Shown one piece after another: positions 1 to 6,815 of a DNA stretch of 21,396 nt. Position 1 is the stretch's first letter; each line of letters opens with the position of its first letter. The translations under genes were made by a program, and so were the position numbers. Below the pieces are notes generated by a model, which saw nothing but the letters and a program-made list of their open reading frames with translations, ran no database searches and was not told where the DNA came from. Origin of the DNA: Fen-1038 sp042408355 (GTDB lineage: Bacteria; Chloroflexota; Anaerolineae; Anaerolineales; Villigracilaceae); assembly GCA_042408355.1 (NCBI GenBank), contig JBHORD010000009.1:1-21396 (forward strand), given 5' to 3'.

Positions 1-94
1 TTGCTCGCTGCCTTACTTCCGCTCGTTTGTCTTGCCGAATAGCCTTTTCTATTTCGGCTAATTCTTTGGGTTTCAGTTTATATTCCGTTCGCAT
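1..94 (-). CDS. N-terminus of IS630-type transposase / HTH protein (partial)
   Basis: The gene runs off the left edge of the window, so only the first 31 codons are visible. The peptide starts M-R-T-E-Y-K-L-K-P-K-E-L-A-E-I and ends in V-R-Q-R-A. A charged helix followed by 'VRQRA' is how the helix-turn-helix region of many IS630-family transposases begins, so an IS630-like element or a solitary domesticated HTH protein is the most likely identity. No catalytic DDE residues are in view. A possible -10 (TATAAG) lies about 20 bases upstream of the ATG, and TTAAGT is 17 bases beyond it. No terminal inverted repeat could be recognised between here and the next gene. The family call rests on a short stretch and is tentative. 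Confidence 0.5.
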   Translation of the reverse strand, partial: MRTEYKLKPKELAEIEKAIRQDKRAEVRQRA

Positions 95-143
95 GCCCTA
101 AGTCTATCATGTCTTATAATCTATTTCGACCGACTACTTAACT

Positions 144-171
144 TTGACTTCCCTCTTCCAAATAATATACA
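144..171 (+). promoter_or_regulatory. Possible plus-strand promoter in AT-rich intergenic region
   Basis: TTGACT (144-149) and TATACA (166-171) are separated by 16 bases, a good match to a housekeeping-sigma promoter. It points rightward, where no plus-strand gene follows, so it would drive a transcript antisense to the neighbouring lipoprotein gene. The region is AT-rich and chance matches are easy there. Confidence 0.25.
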
Positions 172-242
172 CCCAATGCCTGAAGTGGATATGTGTTTTC
201 TGTGTAGATTTTTCCAGTGATCATAATCACACAAAGGAAAGC

Positions 243-282
243 TGAAAAATGAACCGGATTTCTTGCCAAAATCCGGTTCATT
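243..282 (-). terminator. Rho-independent terminator after lipoprotein operon
   Basis: A perfect 14-bp inverted repeat (arms 248-261 and 269-282, 7-base loop) is followed in the minus direction by five T residues. It begins four bases past the stop codon of the SH3 lipoprotein gene and clearly ends that transcription unit. Confidence 0.9.
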
Positions 283-285
283 GGG

Positions 286-1032
286 TTACTGACATGCAAA
301 GCTGATTGTTCTTTGCGGCGACGCTCCGATCGCGTTATAGGCTTCCACGCTGAAAGTGACCGTGGCTCCCAACGGAACGCTGGTAGTGTCGGTGTAAGAA
401 GTTGAGTTTGCGGGCAGATCTGCAATCAATGTGTTATCGCGGTAAACGTGGTATCCGGTTTCGTTGTTGGCGTTGTCGGTCCAATTGAGAGTTGTAGTCA
501 GGCTTGAGCAGGGACCCTGCCACTGGTAAAAGAGACTGCCCGGGCGCGCCGGGACGCCGCTGGCGGCGCCTGCGGTCGGCGTGACGTCGGGCAGGCTGGC
601 GAAACTTCCGCTTGCCGTTGCATATTCTCCCGAAGCCCAACACGTATCTTGTGATTGCGGCAATTGAACCAGCCAGTAATTATCCGCCGTGTCTTTTCCC
701 AGGATGGTGAGCCTGGTGCCGGGATTGAAAGCGGTGATCAACTGAAAATTGGTTCCGGGTCCGCTGCGACAATTGGTAGGATTGTTGATGGTCAAGATCG
801 GCGTCGTTGAAGTCGCGGTTGCCTGTGTGGCGCGAGGCACAGCGGAAGTCGGTGTGTTCTCCGTTTGTCCCTTGACCGCAGATTCCGTGACGGCCTGCAA
901 GGTCTGCGCCACGATCGTGGCGGCGACGTCGTTCACATTTGAGGCAGACGGCGGTTTGACTCCAATATTGCAGGCCGTCATGACAAATGTCAGCATGCAA
1001 GATACAGCTATAAGTTTTTGAATGGGTTTCAT
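286..1032 (-). CDS. SH3b-FnIII lipoprotein (second of tandem pair)
   Basis: This 248-aa predicted lipoprotein is anchored on the outer face of the cytoplasmic membrane. The signal peptide is residues 1-20, ending M-T-A before Cys21. Next come an amphipathic stretch 'ATIVAQTLQAVT' (38-49), a Thr/Ala-rich linker, a bacterial SH3-like domain (about 79-137, with 'NCRSGPGTNF' and 'ILGKDTADNYWLVQ'), a Pro-rich joint, and a fibronectin type III-like domain (about 165-245, with 'LNWTDNANNETGYHVYRD'). SH3b domains often bind cell-wall or carbohydrate ligands; the ligand here is unknown. Cys88/Cys131 bracket the SH3 core and Cys174/Cys247 bracket the FnIII domain, suggesting two disulfides. The ATG at 1032 is chosen because AGGAGA lies four bases upstream; a TTG 33 bases earlier lacks such support. 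The gene starts 23 bases after its upstream paralogue and ends at a strong terminator. Confidence 0.85.
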   Translation of the reverse strand: MKPIQKLIAVSCMLTFVMTACNIGVKPPSASNVNDVAATIVAQTLQAVTESAVKGQTENTPTSAVPRATQATATSTTPILTINNPTNCRSGPGTNFQLITAFNPGTRLTILGKDTADNYWLVQLPQSQDTCWASGEYATASGSFASLPDVTPTAGAASGVPARPGSLFYQWQGPCSSLTTTLNWTDNANNETGYHVYRDNTLIADLPANSTSYTDTTSVPLGATVTFSVEAYNAIGASPQRTISFACQ

Positions 1033-1055
1033 CGTTCTCCTTTGAGTTTGAAGCT

Positions 1056-1796
1056 TCATTTGCAAATTGAGCTGATGGTTGTCTTCGCGCGCGGCGATAC
1101 ACCTGCATCGTTATACGCCTCCACGCTGTATGTCAATTGTGATCCCAGAACGACATCTGTTGTATCCGTAAAAGTTGTCGTGCCGGCGGGCAGATCCGCA
1201 ACTTGTGTGTTCGACCGATAAACGCGGAAACCATTGGCGTCGTGCGATGGATCAATCCACGATAAGTTGATTGTAAATTTGTAAATCACGCCATTGGAGT
1301 ATGAACAAATCCAGGGCCAGCCCACAATCGCCGGCGCGCCCGGCAATTTTTGCGTGCTGGGCTGCGGTGTGACTTCGGGCAATGTTTCGAAGTCGCCGCT
1401 CGGAGAACCGTCCAATGCTTGAACCCAGCAGGTGTTTGCGCTTCCCGGCGCCCGGACCAGCCATGCGCTTTGCGGCGTATCCTTGCCGATCATTTCAACA
1501 GTGGTTCCAGCCGTCAGCGTGGCGACGATTTTAAAATTTGGTGTAGTGCCTGTGCGGCATGAGGCGTCATGGCCAATGTACAAGAGCGGTTTGGCAAAAG
1601 TCGGGGTGGCGGACGGAAGAGGCGTCGGCGTGTTAAGGGCCGCTGAACGCGTGGCCGCCTGAAAGGTCGAGGCCACGAGCGTGGAGGCCGCTTCGGCTAC
1701 GGTCAGCGGTTCGGGCGTTGGGGATGCTGTCCCGCAGGCGGAGGCGAGCAGTGTCAGCGCGCCTGCCAGAGTCAAAAGGGCTTTGCGTGAGTTCAT
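1056..1796 (-). CDS. SH3b-FnIII lipoprotein (first of tandem pair)
   Basis: This 246-aa paralogue of the next gene downstream has the same architecture: lipoprotein signal ending S-A before Cys21, the segment 'ASTLVASTFQAAT', a Thr/Pro linker, an SH3b domain (about 70-128, with 'SCRTGTTPNFKIV' and 'MIGKDTPQSAWLV') and a FnIII-like domain (about 160-245, with 'LSWIDPSHDANGFRVYRS'). The SH3 cysteine pair (80/123) and the outer FnIII pair are conserved between the two copies although much of the rest has diverged, so the duplication is not recent. The two genes are 23 bases apart and almost certainly cotranscribed. No strong Shine-Dalgarno is evident; an AGGATC lies 14 bases before the ATG. A TATAAA box (1831-1836, minus strand) in the 72-bp gap could be a promoter. 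The function is unknown; the domains suggest extracellular binding rather than catalysis. Confidence 0.85.
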   Translation of the reverse strand: MNSRKALLTLAGALTLLASACGTASPTPEPLTVAEAASTLVASTFQAATRSAALNTPTPLPSATPTFAKPLLYIGHDASCRTGTTPNFKIVATLTAGTTVEMIGKDTPQSAWLVRAPGSANTCWVQALDGSPSGDFETLPEVTPQPSTQKLPGAPAIVGWPWICSYSNGVIYKFTINLSWIDPSHDANGFRVYRSNTQVADLPAGTTTFTDTTDVVLGSQLTYSVEAYNDAGVSPRAKTTISSICK

Positions 1797-1868
1797 GCGA
1801 TTTTCTGATCCTGACTTTATGTTTTGTTTCTTTATAACATAAAAGTCGTTGGGCTTAATTAATGTCCC

Positions 1869-2441
1869 CTAATGTTTGCGCGCCACTTTCTTGAAGAACA
1901 AGTCGAGTAAGATGGGGTCGAAAAACTCGGCGTCGTGTTCCATGATCTGCAGTGACTTTTTATTCGAATAGGCGGGCCGGTAACCGCGGTCGCTGGTCAG
2001 CGCGTCGTATGTGTCCGCAATGCGGATGATGCGCGCGCCGACCGGAATCTCCTCGCCCTTTATTTTATTTGGATAACCGCTTCCGTCAAAGTTTTCGTGA
2101 TGGTTCAGGATGATCGAATGGATGGACGGATCAATATCCAAATTTTCCACAAGGTTTGCGCCGATCTTGGCGTGCTGCTGTACCATGATGTATTCGGCTT
2201 CTGTGAATCGTCCCGGCTTGTTGATGACGAATTCGTTGATGGCGATCTTGCCAATATCATGAATCGACGCGGCAAATTTCAAAAGCTCCAATTCTTCTGC
2301 TTTCAAACCTGCGGCCCTGCCGAGAGCGAAGGCATATTCAGTCACCTGATCCGAATGTTTCTCGGCGTGCGGATCGCGCAGTCCGATCAGCCGGATGAGG
2401 AATGGCAGTAATGCGATCGTCGTTAATCGTTTGTTATTCAC
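1869..2441 (-). CDS. HD-GYP domain protein (putative c-di-GMP phosphodiesterase)
   Basis: This is a stand-alone HD-GYP domain of about 190 aa with no receiver, PAS or membrane segment. Visible motifs are H29 in 'HAEKHS', the HD pair H61-D62 in 'SIHDIGKI', H90 in 'QQHAKIG', the signature 'HHENFDGSGYP' (H114-H115) and 'RIADTYDALTSDRGYR'. The metal-site and GYP motifs are intact, so hydrolysis of cyclic di-GMP (or a related signal) is expected from the family. The start chosen is GTG at 2441, which has AAGGA just upstream and overlaps the end of the homogentisate dioxygenase gene by 8 bases. This implies translational coupling. A TTG further upstream would extend the protein by 16 residues with no support. 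A signalling phosphodiesterase coupled to an aromatic catabolic enzyme is unusual. It could also be a simple metal-dependent phosphohydrolase. Confidence 0.85.
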   Translation of the reverse strand: MNNKRLTTIALLPFLIRLIGLRDPHAEKHSDQVTEYAFALGRAAGLKAEELELLKFAASIHDIGKIAINEFVINKPGRFTEAEYIMVQQHAKIGANLVENLDIDPSIHSIILNHHENFDGSGYPNKIKGEEIPVGARIIRIADTYDALTSDRGYRPAYSNKKSLQIMEHDAEFFDPILLDLFFKKVARKH

Positions 2442-3600
2442 CGTTTCCTTCGAGCCAGCTTGCCATGTATTCCGGCTTCTCCATTTCAACGGCTTGCCTG
2501 GTAAGCTGCAGCGGATAAAACGTATCCACCATCACAGCCAGTTCGTTGGTCTCCTTTTTGCCAATCGAAGCTTCGGTCATGCCGGGTTGCGGACCGTGCG
2601 GCAAACCATACGGATGCAGGCTGATGTCGTACTGGTCAATGCCCTTGCGCGACATGAAGTTGCCTTCCGCGTAATAAATGACTTCGTCCGAGTTCACGTT
2701 GGAATGATTGTACGGCGCGGGAATCCCATCGGGATGATAGTCGAATAGACGCGGCACGAACGAGCAGACGACGAAGTTGTGTCCCTGAAAAGTTTGATGA
2801 ACTGGCGGCGGTTGATGGACGCGTCCTGTGATCGGCTCGAAATCTGCAATGTTAAAGATCCATGGATAGAGATAGCCGTCCCAGCCGACGACATCGAACG
2901 GATGATGATCCAGCTCGTGGCACGTCAACCGGTCACGCACCTTGATGCGGACCTCGAAGCGGCCGCGCTCTGTATGCGTCTCTAACTCTGAAGGCACGCG
3001 GATATCGCGCTCCGAGTAGGGCGCATGTTCAAGCAGTTGCCCATAATCGTTTCGATAGCGGCGCGGCGGTTCGATCTGCGAAGGCGCCTCGATTACAAAA
3101 AAGCGGGCTTCCTTCGATTCGAGAATCATTTGCCAGGTCGTTCCAAAAGGTATAACGATGTAATCGCCCGAATGAAACGGCAGGTTACCGAATTGCGACT
3201 TCAACACGCCCCTGCCTTCATGCACCCACCATGTTTCGTAGGCTTGCGCATTGCGATAAAAATAATCCATGCTCTTCGAAGCGCGCGAGATGCCGAGAAT
3301 CACGTCGTTGTTGCCAAGCAGGGGAATCCGCGCCGAAACGGGATCCGCTCCGAGCGGAGCCTGAACCGTTCTGAAGGCGCGGTGCCGGATCGGGCCGAAG
3401 TCCACGTAGTCGGGTTTGAGCGAGCCGTAGTCTTCGGCCTTCATCACGCGCGGCGGCAGGAAATGGTGGTAAAGAATCGACTGGATGGAGGAAAACCCTT
3501 CCAGCCCCATCAACTCTTCGCGATAGAGTTTGCCGTCGGGCTTTTTGAATTGAGTGTGGCGCTTGTGTGGAATTTCGCCAAGCTTATGATAGAAAGGCAT
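2434..3600 (-). CDS. hmgA: Homogentisate 1,2-dioxygenase
   Basis: This 388-aa cupin-fold non-haem iron enzyme opens the ring of homogentisate to give maleylacetoacetate in the cytoplasm. It belongs to the shorter bacterial form (human HGD is about 445 aa). The start 'MPFYHKLGEIPHKRHTQF' is typical, as are 'YETWWVHEGRG' (121-131), 'GWDGYLYPWIFN' (239-250) and 'VHQTFQGHNFVVCSFVPR'. Probable iron ligands are H299 in 'YNHSNVNSDE', E306 (or D305) and H335 in 'LPHGP'. AAGGAGT lies five bases before the ATG. HPPD and a FAH-family hydrolase nearby support homogentisate rather than gentisate as substrate. Two lipoprotein genes separate it from the other pathway genes, with a 78-bp gap after the nearer one; no convincing promoter was seen in that gap. 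The downstream HD-GYP gene overlaps its stop region. Confidence 0.93.
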   Translation of the reverse strand: MPFYHKLGEIPHKRHTQFKKPDGKLYREELMGLEGFSSIQSILYHHFLPPRVMKAEDYGSLKPDYVDFGPIRHRAFRTVQAPLGADPVSARIPLLGNNDVILGISRASKSMDYFYRNAQAYETWWVHEGRGVLKSQFGNLPFHSGDYIVIPFGTTWQMILESKEARFFVIEAPSQIEPPRRYRNDYGQLLEHAPYSERDIRVPSELETHTERGRFEVRIKVRDRLTCHELDHHPFDVVGWDGYLYPWIFNIADFEPITGRVHQPPPVHQTFQGHNFVVCSFVPRLFDYHPDGIPAPYNHSNVNSDEVIYYAEGNFMSRKGIDQYDISLHPYGLPHGPQPGMTEASIGKKETNELAVMVDTFYPLQLTRQAVEMEKPEYMASWLEGNGE

Positions 3601-3678
3601 TTTGACTCCTTGTGGGTAACACTAAAGACCAGACAAAACATCTAAAAATATGGACGAGGAAACAGCGCCATCTCTTTC

Positions 3679-4593
3679 TCATTGAATTGAAATGGATTGG
3701 ATGAGCGCATCGAGTGTATTCAACGATGGCGAGAAAGTATCGTTGCTTGCGGCGTTCATTTTGTCTGCGACAGCTTGAAAATAGTTTTCGTAATCCTTCG
3801 GGTTCATGGATGTGTAGCCGGGGAAAGGAACCCCGCCCGCCGGCGCGGGCGCATTGGGATCATTCCCATTTGCCAGGAATGGCGCTTGAATTGGAAGGAC
3901 AGCGATGACATAGTATTTTTTGTCGCCGGTCAGGCCTTCGAAATGATAGAATGTGCCGCTGTTGACAACCGGGCCGACAGCCTGTCCGTATTGCGTGATC
4001 ATGCGAAAGCCGGACCCGTTTTTGAATTGAATGGGTTTTACCTGCGCGACGAACATGGAAGCCGCATTAAAGTATGGGACTTGCGGCAAATTATCGTTGG
4101 TCAATGGCATGGATGGATTCGACAGGGCGGCCTGCAAACGCTGTAAACTGATCTTCGCTCCATCGTACATGGACGCGTATTCCTGCGCCGGGTAAACATC
4201 AATGATGATCTGAGAGAAATGATCGGCAGGGAGGTTGTAATTGCTGAGCGTAAATTCGACATGCGCTGGCGCAACCGCCCATGGGCCGTTATTTTGATCA
4301 GATGGGTTATTCGGGATGGCTTGCGATGACGCGCCGCTGGCAAGTCCGTTCGGGATGATGAAGCTGACGTTTTGAAACGAAACCGGAATTCCTGCAGATT
4401 GGGCCGGTTGTGTTGGCGGAATTGACGATGTGGCCGCGGGCGCAGCGGCGGTGATGGCCTGGATCGTCCCCGCCACGATGGTGGCGATACTTTGCTGATC
4501 TGGCGCGGCCGTTGTCGGCGCCGAGGCGATGCTGCAAGCCAAAATCAAACCAGCCATGGTAAAAATAAAAACGACTTTCTTGAAATTTCGCAT
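3679..4593 (-). CDS. Lipoprotein of unknown function (paralogue B)
   Basis: This 304-aa predicted lipoprotein has a signal peptide 1-19 ending L-I-L-A before Cys20, then the segment 'SIATIVAGTIQAIT' (35-48), an Ala/Pro linker, and a globular domain of about 240 residues. I do not recognise the domain. Motifs shared with the paralogue upstream are 'IPNGLA', 'YPAQEYAS', 'LQRLQAALSNP', 'FYHFEGLT', 'YYVIAVLP' and a C-terminal 'LDALIQSIS'. The pattern suggests a secreted beta-rich domain; no catalytic motif is apparent. The ATG at 4593 is preceded by GAGGAGA at proper spacing, and that ribosome site overlaps the stop of the previous gene, so the pair is cotranscribed. The last 28 bases near the 3' end are identical to those of the paralogue. 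Its position inside a homogentisate gene run suggests shared expression, not a proven shared role. Confidence 0.8.
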   Translation of the reverse strand: MRNFKKVVFIFTMAGLILACSIASAPTTAAPDQQSIATIVAGTIQAITAAAPAATSSIPPTQPAQSAGIPVSFQNVSFIIPNGLASGASSQAIPNNPSDQNNGPWAVAPAHVEFTLSNYNLPADHFSQIIIDVYPAQEYASMYDGAKISLQRLQAALSNPSMPLTNDNLPQVPYFNAASMFVAQVKPIQFKNGSGFRMITQYGQAVGPVVNSGTFYHFEGLTGDKKYYVIAVLPIQAPFLANGNDPNAPAPAGGVPFPGYTSMNPKDYENYFQAVADKMNAASNDTFSPSLNTLDALIQSISIQ

Positions 4594-4600
4594 GTTCTCC

Positions 4601-5455
4601 TCATTGTGTTGAAATGGATTGGATGAGCGCATCGAGCAAAGTCAATGTTGGATTGAATTGATCAGGTTGGGCCGCGTTGATCAACTTTGTGATTTGGCTG
4701 TAATAATTTTCAAAGTCCGAACCCGACGCGTTATTTTGGGGGAACGGAATCCCGCCGGATGGGATTGGCGAATCGGGATTATTGTCAATGGGGAGGAATG
4801 GCAATTGAGTCGGCAGGATGGCAACGATGTAATATTTGCCATCGTTGGTCAGGCCTTCGAAATGATAAAACAGTCCGCCGTTGTTGACAGGCGACACATC
4901 CTGCGCATACTGCGTTACGATGCGAACGCCGGAGCCGCCGTTGAAGCGAATTATTTTTTCCTGCGCGGCAAAGACCTGACCGGCGTTGAAGAATGGAACA
5001 AACGGCAATTGATCGTTTGTAAATTGCGAATCGGGATTCGATAATACTGCTTTCAGCCGCTTGAGGCTTTCCGCCGCGCCTGAATTTGCCGAGGCGTACT
5101 CCTGTGCAGGGTACACAAAAAACTGCGGGACGTGAAAACTTCCGTTCGATGGATAACCTTGAAAGGTTACCTGAAGATGGGATGGAGCGATTTCCCATGG
5201 CGCGCCGGTTTGATCGGTGACCACATCCATGGTTTCGGCGCTGGCGCTGATGGCAAGTCCATTTGGAATCACCAATTTGATGGGCGACGCGAAAAACGGC
5301 ATTCCGCTTGGCGCTTGAGCGGCGGGGGAGGCGGCCGGAAGCGTTGGTGGAATTTGCGCCGCCGGGGCGTTGAATAAACTGCACCCCAGCATGACGGTCA
5401 GCGAAACGATCCCGGCAATGGACTTGAACAGAATCTTTGAGTTCATCCTCGTCAT
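4601..5455 (-). CDS. Lipoprotein of unknown function (paralogue A)
   Basis: This 284-aa predicted lipoprotein has a signal peptide ending V-M-L-G before Cys25 and a short Pro/Ala-rich linker. Its domain is homologous to the downstream gene product ('VIPNGLAISASAE', 'YPAQEYASANSGA', 'FYHFEGLTNDGKYYIVAILP', 'LDALIQSIS'). Unlike its paralogue and the SH3 lipoproteins it lacks the 'A-T-x-V-A-x-T-x-Q-A' segment after the anchor. The start is uncertain: ATG at 5455 or ATG at 5446, neither with a well-spaced Shine-Dalgarno. It lies 32 bases after the cupin gene and 7 bases before paralogue B, consistent with one transcript. The function is unknown. An extracellular solute- or surface-binding role is only a guess from the anchor and lack of catalytic motifs. 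Confidence 0.8.
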   Translation of the reverse strand: MTRMNSKILFKSIAGIVSLTVMLGCSLFNAPAAQIPPTLPAASPAAQAPSGMPFFASPIKLVIPNGLAISASAETMDVVTDQTGAPWEIAPSHLQVTFQGYPSNGSFHVPQFFVYPAQEYASANSGAAESLKRLKAVLSNPDSQFTNDQLPFVPFFNAGQVFAAQEKIIRFNGGSGVRIVTQYAQDVSPVNNGGLFYHFEGLTNDGKYYIVAILPTQLPFLPIDNNPDSPIPSGGIPFPQNNASGSDFENYYSQITKLINAAQPDQFNPTLTLLDALIQSISTQ

Positions 5456-5487
5456 TTGTTTGGTAAAAGAATTTTGCCTCGTCTTTC

Positions 5488-5913
5488 TTATTTTTCTTCG
5501 CGCTTGACGGCGGGCGTGTTCGATTCTTCGATAACAACCACGCTTTCCTGTTCGTTCGGGTCGTTGCGCGCCACCACCGCAATGACCTGTTCATCGCCGT
5601 TCAAGTTTATCGGCTGGTGCGGAACGTTCGGCGGGATGAACAAGAAGTCGCCTGCTTCGTTGATGCTGGAGTGTTCGAGGTTCGGTCCATACTTCGTTTC
5701 GGCGCGGCCCTGAATAATATAAATCACGGTTTCATATCCGTTGTGATAATGCGGCACGGCTTTGCCTCCGGGCGGGATGATGACGAGGTGCATGCATAAA
5801 TGTTTCGATCCCGCTGTGCTGGCGGAAATGCCTTCGAAATTCGGCAGGCTTTGTTTGGTGAGATGCGTGCCTTTGGGTCGAACCGTGATTACTGGTTTAT
5901 CTTCGATTGTCAT
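5488..5913 (-). CDS. Single-domain cupin protein
   Basis: This 141-aa cytoplasmic protein is one conserved beta-barrel. Cupin motif 1 reads 'PHYHNGYETVIYIIQG' (54-69), giving metal ligands H55, H57 and E61. Motif 2 reads 'GDFLFIPPNVPHQPIN' (88-103), giving H99. All four usual ligands are present, so a metal-dependent activity is plausible. The ATG overlaps the TGA of the FAH-family gene by four bases (ATGA), which indicates translational coupling and joint function or joint dosage. Cupins of this size act as dioxygenases, isomerases or small-molecule binders, and sequence alone does not choose. No maleylacetoacetate isomerase was found in the window, so an isomerase-like role in the homogentisate pathway is a testable but unproven idea. 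Confidence 0.88.
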   Translation of the reverse strand: MTIEDKPVITVRPKGTHLTKQSLPNFEGISASTAGSKHLCMHLVIIPPGGKAVPHYHNGYETVIYIIQGRAETKYGPNLEHSSINEAGDFLFIPPNVPHQPINLNGDEQVIAVVARNDPNEQESVVVIEESNTPAVKREEK

Positions 5914-6791
5914 GATTTTTTACCAACCTTGTTGCGCAGTGTGCCAAGCCGTTCGATCTCGAGTTCGACAACGTCGCCTTCATTGAGCCACGGACCTTGT
6001 GCCTTTGTCAACTCAAGCAGACAGCCCGTGCCGACCGTGCCGGAGCCGATTACATCGCCGGGCAATAACGTGACGTATTCCGAGGCGCGCCCGATCAGAT
6101 CGCCGAACGACCAGTACATATCGTTGAAGTTGCCGCGCGATCGTTCCACGCCGTTGACGCAGGCCCGCATTGTCAAGTCGTAGACGCCGGGGCGGCCTGC
6201 CGATTTGTCGGCCAGTTCCTCCGCGGTAACGATGTACGGCCCCAATGCGGATGCGAAATCCTTTCCCTTTGCCGGGCCGAGACTCACTTTCATTTCTTCG
6301 CGCTGAATGTCGCGCGCGGACCAGTCGTTGAAGATGGTGTAGCCGAAGATATGCCTGGGTGCATCTTCAGGTTTTATGTTGATGCCGGGCTTTCCAATTA
6401 TTGCCGCGATCTCAAGTTCGTAGTCCATTTCTTTCGTGTACGCCGGATACGGAATTTCGTCGTCTGGCCCAAATATGTTGTTCGGATTCGTGAAATAGAA
6501 AATGGGAAACTTATACCATTCCGCCGGAACTTCGCGCCCGCGGTTGGCGTTGGCGGTTTTGACGTGCGTCTCGAAGGCGTACCCGTCGCGCAATGTCGTC
6601 GGGCGGAGCGGCGCGTGAAGCTTCACTTCACCGAGCGCGTAGGATTCGTTCGAAGCGCGGCGCGCGGCTTCCTCCGCTCCGGTTTCGATGACGGCGCGCA
6701 TGTCGGCAAAAGGCAGAGGGTAGACTCGGCCATCTTTGACGAGAGCCGGTCGAGGGTCGGAGCGAGGCGTGGAAAAAGTTGCAAATTTCAT
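5910..6791 (-). CDS. Fumarylacetoacetate hydrolase family protein
   Basis: This 293-aa enzyme carries a C-terminal FAH catalytic domain. It is expected to hydrolyse fumarylacetoacetate (or a close acylpyruvate) to fumarate and acetoacetate, the last step of tyrosine breakdown. Metal-site motifs are visible: 'KEMDYELEIAAIIG' (120-133) with the E-x-E pair E125/E127, and 'FNDWSARDIQ' (154-163) with D156. 'GYAFETHVKTA' lies at the front of the domain and 'GDVIGSGTVGTG' near the end. It is shorter than mammalian FAH (about 420 aa) and like the general bacterial FAH family, so context with HPPD and HmgA is what points to fumarylacetoacetase. The ATG has only a weak GGA upstream. The gene starts 25 bases after a terminator-like hairpin that follows HPPD, so its expression may depend on readthrough. 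The cupin gene overlaps its stop codon. Confidence 0.9.
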   Translation of the reverse strand: MKFATFSTPRSDPRPALVKDGRVYPLPFADMRAVIETGAEEAARRASNESYALGEVKLHAPLRPTTLRDGYAFETHVKTANANRGREVPAEWYKFPIFYFTNPNNIFGPDDEIPYPAYTKEMDYELEIAAIIGKPGINIKPEDAPRHIFGYTIFNDWSARDIQREEMKVSLGPAKGKDFASALGPYIVTAEELADKSAGRPGVYDLTMRACVNGVERSRGNFNDMYWSFGDLIGRASEYVTLLPGDVIGSGTVGTGCLLELTKAQGPWLNEGDVVELEIERLGTLRNKVGKKS

Positions 6792-6815
6792 GTTTATCCG
6801 TTTGAGGGTTCGAAA

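Noticed and set aside
3025..3645. 206-codon plus-strand open frame opposite hmgA
   Set aside because: Shadow of hmgA with no ribosome site and no recognisable domain.
4785..5594. 269-codon minus-strand open frame in another frame of lipoprotein A
   Set aside because: Arg/Ser-rich composition and overlap with the lipoprotein gene, which has a signal peptide and a paralogue.
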